From positions 4,546,488-4,610,487 of the forward strand of contig OZ024806.1 of NCBI GenBank assembly GCA_964017045.1: 64,000 nucleotides of DNA. Direction: 5' to 3'. Shown here in pieces: positions 39,301-48,300 of this stretch. Source of the DNA: Omphiscola glabra (Eukaryota > Mollusca > Gastropoda > Lymnaeidae). The position numbers were made by a program, and so were the translations under genes. Position 1 is the stretch's first letter. Every line of letters begins with the position of its first letter. The notes below the pieces were generated by a model, which saw nothing but the letters and a program-made list of their open reading frames with translations, was not told where the DNA came from and did no database searches.

Positions 39301-42300
39301 ACCTCCAGAAGTAGAATCGTTCTGGTAAGAAAGTGATCCAAATGACCTCCAGAAGTAGAATCGTTCTGGTAAGAAAGTGACCCAAATGACCCCCAGAAGT
39401 AGATTCGTTCTGGTAAGGCAGTGATCCAAATGACCCCCAGAAGTAGATTCGTTCTGGTATGGAAGTGATCCAAATGACCTCCAGAAGTAGATTCGTTCTG
39501 GTAAGAAAGTGATCCAAATGACCTCCAGAAGTAGATTCGTTCGGTAAGGAAGTGATCCAAATGACCTCCAGAAGTAGATTCGTTCTGGTAAGAAAGTGAT
39601 CCAAATGACCTCCAGAAGTAGATTCGTTCTGGTAAGGAAGTGATCCAAATGACCTCCAGAAGTAGATTCGTTCTGGTAAGGAAGTGATCCAAATGACCTC
39701 CAGAAGTAGATTCGTTCTGGTAAGAAAGTGATCCAAATGACCTCCAGAAGTAGATTTATTCTGGTAAGGAAGTGACCCAAATGACCTCCAGAAGTAGATT
39801 CGTTCTGGTAAGAAAGTGACCCAAATGACTCCCCAGAAATAGATTCGTTCTGGTAAGAAATTGACCCAAATGACTCCCCAGAAGTAGATTCGTTCTGGTA
39901 AGGAAGTGACCCAAATGACTCCCCAGAAGTAGATTCGTTCTGGTAAGGAAGTGACCCAAATGACCCCCAGAAATAGATTGGTGTTGGTAAGAAAGTGATC
40001 CAAATGCCCTCCAGAAGTAGATTCGTTCTGGTAAGAAAGTGATCCAAATGACCTCCAGAAGTAGATTCGTTCTGGTAAGGAAGTGATCCAAATGACCTCC
40101 AGAAGTAGAATCGTTCTGGTAAGAAAGTGATCCAAATGACCTCCAGAAGTAGAATCGTTCTGGTAAGAAAGTGACCCAAATGACCCCCAGAAGTAGATTC
40201 GTTCTGGTAAGGCAGTGATCCAAATGACCCCCAGAAGTAGATTCGTTCTGGTATGGAAGTGATCCAAATGACCTCCAGAAGTAGATTCGTTCTGGTAAGA
40301 AAGTGATCCAAATGACCTCCAGAAGTAGATTCGTTCGGTAAGGAAGTGATCCAAATGACCTCCAGAAGTAGATTCGTTCTGGTAAGAAAGTGATCCAAAT
40401 GACCTCCAGAAGTAGATTCGTTCTGGTAAGGAAGTGATCCAAATGACCTCCAGAAGTAGATTCGTTCTGGTAAGGAAGTGATCCAAATGACCTCCAGAAG
40501 TAGATTCGTTCTGGTAAGAAAGTGATCCAAATGACCTCCAGAAGTAGATTTATTCTGGTAAGGAAGTGACCCAAATGACCTCCAGAAGTAGATTCGTTCT
40601 GGTAAGAAAGTGACCCAAATGACTCCCCAGAAATAGATTCGTTCTGGTAAGAAAGTGACCCAAATGACTCCCCAGAAGTAGATTCGTTCTGGTAAGGAAG
40701 TGACCCAAATGACTCCCCAGAAGTAGATTCGTTCTGGTAAGGAAGTGACCCAAATGACTCCCCAGAAGTAGATTCGTTCTGGTAAGGAAGTGACCCAAAT
40801 GACTCCCCAGAAGTAGATTCGTTCTGGTAAGAAAGTGACCCAAATGACTCCCCAGAAGTAAATTCGTTCTGGTAAGAAAGTGACCCAAATGACTCCCCAG
40901 AACTAGATTCGTTACACTATGTAATTTAATAAAATAATAAATGTTCAACATATTCGATAAGATCATTGGCGTCTATAAAGCGTTGCAATGAGAAGCAAAT
41001 CCTTTCCACATATTTAATGTCGCGTGTACACTCACCACGCAAACCCCTTCCCTCAGATCAGTTTGGGTTTCTCTGGAGGGGCAATATGTGATTACCGTAG
41101 GCCAGTTATTAGAAACAGTTTGTACAGACTTACCTATTGTTTCTAAAAGACTTTCGTCGTTGAGCTAAATTTACGTCATACATTTTCTGCCCATAAAAAT
41201 TTTTATTTTAAGTTAACGATTCGCTAGAATCCCCTAGTCCTCCCTTTATTCTTACAAGTCTGGATTTCAAGACATTGTGTCTTACAGTGTGTCTTACATT
41301 GTGTCTTTGTGTCTCACATTGTGTCTTACATTGTGTCTCACATTGTGTCTTTTTGTCTCACATTGTGTCTTTGTGTCTCACATTGTGTCTCACATTGTGT
41401 CTTACAGTGTGTCTTACATTGTGTTTTTGTGTCTCACATTATGACTTACATTGTGTCTTACATTGTGTCTTACATTGTGTCTTACATTGTGTCTCACATT
41501 GTGTCTTACATTGTGTCTTACATTGTGTCTCACATTGTGTCTTACATTGTGTCTCACATTGTGTCTCACATTGTGTCTTACATTGTGTCTTACATTGTGT
41601 CTTACATTGTGTCTCACCTTGTGTCTTACATTGTGTCTTACATTGTGTCTCACATTGTGTCTTACATTGTGTCTTACATTGTGTCTCACATTGTGTCTTA
41701 CATTGTGTCTTACATTGTGTCTTACATTGTGTCTCACATTGTGTCTAACATTGTGTCTCACATTGTGTCTCACATTGTGTCTCACATTGTGTCTCACATT
41801 GTGTCTTACATTGTGGCTTACATTGTGTCTTACGTTGTGTCTTACGTTGTGTCTTACTTTGTGTCTTATGTTGTGTCTTACATTGTGTCTCACATTGTGT
41901 CTCACATTGTGTCTTACATTGTGTCTTGCATTGTGTCTTACATTGTGTCTTACAATGTGTCTTACATTGTGTCTTATGTTGTGTCTTACCTTGTGTCTTA
42001 CTTTGTGTCTTACGTTGTGTCTTACATTGTGTCTCACATTGTGTCTCACATTGTGTCTCACATTGTGTCTCACATTGTGTCTCACATTGTGTCTCACATT
42101 GTGTCTCACATTGTGTCTTACATTGTGTCTTACATTGTGTCTTACATTGTGTCTTACGTTGTGTCTTACGTTGTGTCTTACTTTGTGTCTTACGTTGTGT
42201 CTTACATTGTGTCTCACATTGTGTCTCACATTGTGTCTCACATTGTGTCTCACATTGTGTCTTACATTGTGTCTTACAATGTGTCTTACATTGTGTCTCA

Positions 42301-45300
42301 CATTGTGTCTCACATTGTGTCTTACATTGTGTCTTACATTGTGTCTTACATTGTGTCTCACATTGTGTCTCACATTGTGTCTTACATTGTGTCTTACAAT
42401 GTGTCTCACATTGTGTCTTACATTGTGTCTTACATTGTGTCTTACATTGTGTCTTACATTGTGTCTTACATTGTGTCTTACAGTGTGTCTTATGTTGTGT
42501 CTCACATTGTGTCTTTGTGTCTTACATTGTGTCTTTGTGTCTCACATTGTGTCTTACATTGTGTCTTACATTGTGTCTTACATTGTGTCTTACATTGTGT
42601 CTCACATTGTGTCTCACATTGTGTCTCACATTGTGTCTCACATTGTGTCTCACATTGTGTCTCACATTGTGTCTCACATTGTGTCTCACATTGTGTCTCA
42701 CATTGTGTCTTACATTGTGTCTTACATTGTGTCTCACGTTGTGTCTCACATTGTGTCTTACATTGTGTCTCACATTGTGTCTTACATTGTGTCTCACATT
42801 GTGTCTTACATTGTGTCTTACGTTGTGTCTTACATTGTGTCTCACATTGTGTCTTACGTTGTGTCTTACATTGTGTCTCACATTGTGTCTCACATTGTGT
42901 CTTACATTGTGTCTTACATTGTGTCTCACATTGGGTCTTACATTGTGTCTCACATTGTGTCTTACATTGTGTCTCACATTGTGTCTTACACTAAGAACGA
43001 TTCAGTACATGTAATAAACCTCTTTTTTTTCTTTTAAAATGCGATTAGGAACGAGACTAGTGCAGAAAAGACGTGGGGGAGGAGGGGTGGAAGAATTTTT
43101 TTAAAAATTTTTTTCTATACTATGATGTCCCTATGTGGTCCTCTACGTCTGGGTCTTATGTGGTCCTCTACGTCTGGGTCTTATGGTGTCCCTATGTGGT
43201 CCACTACGTCTGGGTCTTATGTGGTCCTCTACGTCTGGGTCTTATGCCGTAACAGTTGAATAGAAGACCGACACATTGTAAGGCCCCAGACCTCAATCCT
43301 TTGACTTTGAAGCACACTTATCCCGCAGGTACCAATGGGACTCATCATGGATCTTCAATGGAATACAGATGCCCTACAAAATCTACGAGAGACATCCAGA
43401 AACTCTTCACATCTACAGCAGACTCCAGGTTGGATGGTTTGGGTGGTTGGATGGTTTGGTTGATTTGTTGGTTTGGTTGTTATTTGTTACTTGTGTTGGG
43501 TTGTTTCATTTGTTTGGTTTGGTCTAAATAGAATAACGTCAAAAATATATTAGCGTTTTTCACGTAGGTTAAAATAAAGGCAAAGAGGGATAAGCACAAT
43601 GTTTATTTAGACAGCGCTGCTAATGGCATTGTTTAACAAGATAACTTGACAGTCATGTCTTTCACATTTGTCGCTCTGCATACACCGCTATCCGTCAGAT
43701 CAGCTCCATCGGCCACTACCTCCCAGTTCGTGCAACAAAAACACTAGTCTGTTCTCTTGTTCTCTCTCGTCTTGACTATTGCAACTCTCTTCTGTCAGGT
43801 TCACCAAAACACTTCATAGAAAAACTACAAAAGGATCAAAACTCAGCTGCTAGGCTAGTTTTAAAGTCAAATTAAACGTGATCACGTCACACCACTACTT
43901 CATTCACTTCATTGGCTCGCTTTACAAGCACTGATTGACTACAAACTCTCTGTTCTCTGCCACAACATTTTCTCGAATTCCTGCCCTTCCTAGGTAACCG
44001 AACTTCTCTCTGTCTCTTCACCCCTTCGACAGCTTCGCTCCTCCGCAGAAGCGCGTATTCTTTCTGTCCCCAAGACTCGCACAAAAACATACGGTGAAAG
44101 ATCTTTCTCTTACTGTGCCCCCAAACAATGGAATTCTCTTCCACTACACATCCGCAATACAGCAACCATCACAGCCTTCAAAACTGCACTCAAAACACAT
44201 CTCTTTAAGCTCTACTATCCTGACTGATTCCCCCCTCTGAACGATAAACGATGCTGCTGGATGCCGTCCATGGCTTGACATTTAAAAAGTTATGGAATGG
44301 TTGGGAGAATACACATTTGTTTTGTTTTATTTAATTAATGTATGTTAATTTTTTAGTTCATAATTATGTTTGTTAAATTGTATGTACAGCGTGGTGAGCG
44401 CGATATATAAAACTACTACTTCTAATAATAATAATAACAATGATAATGGCAATGTTTACCGAGACAGCACAATGACTACTTGGAATACTACTAATGTTCA
44501 GAGGGTGTGTGTTCGATGCGGGTGAGGGGGTGGAAGGAATAGAACCTGCTAGCGTAAATAATAAGTTCCACTGGTGAAACTCTCAGAGTCTGAAAATAAT
44601 AAGCTCCACTGGTGAAACTCTCAGAGTCTGAAAATAATAAGCTCCACTGGTGAAACTCTTGGAGTCTGGAACTAATAAGCTCCACTGGTGAAACTCTCGG
44701 AGTCTGGAACTAATAAGCTCCACTGGTGAAACTCTCGGAGTCTGGAACTAATAAGCTCCACTGGTGAAACTCTCGGAGTCTGGAACTAATAAGCTCCACT
44801 GGTGAAACTCATGAAGTCTAGAAATAATAATCTAATTATAAAAGTGTTGGACTGCGATAAAGCTTTAAAACAGATTAAATAGACACGAACAATCTGTGTC
44901 GATATAACAATATATATTGAGCTTAAATAATAATTTTACATTACAAATAACTAAACGTTTCCGCACTGCCTTCATCAGTACAACACATACAAATAAGTAT
45001 TAATAAAATTTACATAATGTATAGAGAGAGATAAATCCTACCTAAAAAATAGAAAACCAGACAGAAACAAGGTAAAGAAAAAGGAAGAATAAAAAGGAAG
45101 TGACTTGCAGTAAAATGTAAAAGCCCAATCAGGAAAAAAGACATGGCAGTTACGTAAAATTGTGGATTTGGTTTATCCCGTATGGAGTTAACGTGCCAAA
45201 TCTTGAAATTAATTTATTCTCCATATGGATCCTATCCGTTGTGTTACTAGTATACAGTATACCAGTAACTGCGATGTCTAAATGCAATCATGGTTGGTGC

Positions 45301-48300
45301 TATTTAAATGTTTGGAGACCGGACAGAGAGCCTGTTTATTTATATTATAGAGGTGTTCTCTAAATCGGTCTCCAAGGTGACGACCTGTCTCTCCTACGTA
45401 TAATTTACCACACTTTTTACATACGGGATAAACCAAATCCACAATTTTACGTAACTGCGATGTCTTTTTTCCTGATTGGGCTTTTACATTTTACTGCAAG
45501 TCACTTCCTTTTCATTCTTCTTTTTTCTTTACCTTGTTTCTGTCTGGTTTTCTATTTTTTAAGGTAGGATTTATCTCTCTCTATATATATTATGTACATT
45601 TTATTAATACTTATTTGTATGTCTTGTACTGAAGAAGGCAAGTGCCGAAACGTTTAATTATTTGTAATGTAAAATTATTATTAAAGCTCAATATATATTT
45701 TTATATCGACACAGATTGTTCGTGTCTTTTTAATCTAATAATAATCTACATTGGTGAAACTCATGAAGTCTGGAAAAAAGACCAACACAAGATGATTCAC
45801 TACCAGCCACCTGACTGACTTCTGATGACTTGGGTTCCTGACTGACTTCTGATAACTAGGGATGATAACTGACTTCTGATGACTAGGGCTCCTGGCTGGC
45901 TTCTGATAACTTTGGCTCCTGACTAACTTCTGATGACTAGATCTCCTGACTGACTTCTGATAACTTTTGCCCCTGATCTCATCTAAAGACAATTAATTTG
46001 TTCTTTTCGGTGCGGCAGCTGGGGGTGGTGGTGGTGATACCTTGGAGACAACCATCAATAAAACTATTTTGACATAGTGAGATAGCTCAAAGGTTGATGC
46101 TAGCAAAGCAACAAGCTGGTATCTAATGATACAAACTCCAAGGTAGATACTAGCAAAGCAACAATCTGGGATCTAATGATATAAATTCGAAAGTGGATGC
46201 TAGCAGATAAATTCTACCGGTACATTTGCTTTTCGAAATAAACACAAATACAAACTGTAGAGAAGCTGAGATGACAATACAAACTGTAGAGAAGCTGAGA
46301 TGACAGTACAAACTGTAGAGAAGCTGAGATCACAATACAAACTGTAGAGAAGTTGAGATCACAATACAAACTGTAGAGAAGCTGAGATGACAATACAAAC
46401 TGTAGAGAAGCTGAGATCACCATACAAACTGTAGAGAAGCTGAGATCACCATACAAACTGTAGAGAAGCTGAGATGACAATACAAACTGTAGAGAAGCTG
46501 AGATCACAATACAAACTGTAGAGAAGCTGAGATGACAATACAAACTGTAGAGAAGCTGAGATCACAATACAAACTGTAGAGAAGCTGAGATGACCATACA
46601 AACTGTAGAGAAGCTGAGATCACCATACAAACTGTAGAGAAGCTGAGATCACCATACAAACTGTAGAGAAGCTGAGATCACCATACAAACTGTAGAGAAG
46701 CTGAGATCACCATACAAACTGTAGAGAAGCTGAGATCACAATACAAACTGTAGAGAAGCTGAGATCACCATACAAACTGTAGAGAAGCTGAGATCACCAT
46801 ACAAACTGTAGAGAAGCTGAGATCACAATACAAACTGTAGAGAAGCTGAGATGGCAATACAAACTGTAGAGAAGCTGAGATGACCATACAAACTGTAGAG
46901 AAGCTGAGATGGCAATACAAACTGTAGAGAAGCTGAGATGGCAATACAAACTGTAGAGAAGCTGAGATGACCATACAAACTGTAGAGAAGCTGAGATGAC
47001 CATACAAACTGTAGAGAAGCTGAGATGACCATACAAACTGTAGAGAAGCTGAGATCACAATACAAACTGTAGAGAAGCTGAGATGACCATACAAACTGTA
47101 GAGAAGCTGAGATGACAATACAAACTGTAGAGAAGCTGAGATGACAATACAAACTGTAGAGAAGCTGAGATGACCATACAAACTGTAGAGAAGCTGAGAT
47201 GACCATACAAACTGTAGAGAAGCTGAGATGACAATACAAACTGTAGAGAAGCTGAGATGACAATACAAACTGTAGAGAAGCTGAGATCACCACAGATGCA
47301 CGGGGGTTATTGATATTGTAATTGTTTTGTTGTTGTTGTTTTTTGTCTTTTTAAATATGATTTTATTTTAAATGTCCAGATAATTTGTTACGTGGGTGTC
47401 TGTCATCCTACCTGGCATGAAGACTATCTAAGGAATATGGGGGACGCTCATAAGCCAACCGGGAAGTTTGAGCTGGAGGACGCCCACGGTTAGTATATGT
47501 AATAGAAATAGTTTGTGTACATGGTACAGAAACATCTAGGCTTATTAGCTCTCTTCTGAGATTGACCTCAACATACCTGCATACAATTACAATGTAATTA
47601 GAGGAACAGGGGATGTGACAGCTTGTAAAGGAAAATACAGGACAATGAACGGAATTGTAGGACTGAAAGCCTCCATCAGAATACACACAGACACACACAG
47701 ACACACACACGCACAGACACACACACACAACACGCGCGCGCACACACACATACACACTCGCATAGATAAGAAGAAAAAAAAAGAACTTATAACAGCTTGC
47801 AGTAGTAATTTACACGGAGATGTGTGCCAACCGGTTGAGTGGCATGGAGATGTGTGCCAACCGGTTGAGTGGCACGGAGATGTGTGCCAATCGGTTGAGT
47901 GGCACGGAGATGTGTGCCAACCGGTTGAGTGGCACGGAGATGTGTGCCAACCGGTTGAGTGGCACAAAGATGTGTGCCAACCGGTTGAGTGGCACGGAGA
48001 TGTGTGCCAACCGGTTGAGTGGCACGGAGATGTGTGCCAACCGGTTGAGTGACACGGACATGTGTGCCAACCGGTTGAGTGGCACGGACATGTGTGCCAA
48101 CCGGTTGAGTGGCACGGACATGTGTGCCAACCGGTTGAGTGGCACGGAGATGTGTGCCAACCGGTTGAGTGGCACGGACATGTGTTTCCCACTTCCCACA
48201 CTCACAAAAAGTCTCTAAACACATATCAGGTATAAGTTTCTTAATTAGCCTCTTATCTCTTCTTGTGGTACTCATATAATAGGAGGCCACGTCAGACTAT

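Larger units (their letters stand above)
44835..45736 (-). mobile_element. Penelope-like element remnant: inverted terminal arms around a GIY-YIG endonuclease
   Basis: About 310 bp at 44868-45190 are reverse-complementary to 45425-45735. Between them the - strand codes a PLE-type GIY-YIG endonuclease start. AATAATAATCTA flanks both ends (44823-44834 and 45737-45748) as a 12-bp target duplication. Each arm has the core CTGANGA...GAAA of a hammerhead ribozyme (45629-45650 on +, 44958-44978 on -). Left of the arm an extra 33 bp resemble the short asymmetric extension usual in these elements. RT is missing, so the copy is dead. Confidence 0.85.

Noticed and set aside
38765..40966. Several - strand open frames of 270-578 codons (WRSFGSLPYQNES repeats)
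   Set aside because: They come from the 44-bp array, are open in more than one frame, and overlap antisense the real exon 5. No domain or non-repeat sequence supports them.
41275..43037. Three overlapping + strand frames of 360-560 codons and a - strand RHNV frame
   Set aside because: A 12-bp unit without stops stays open in every + frame. Identical composition in all frames shows no coding selection.
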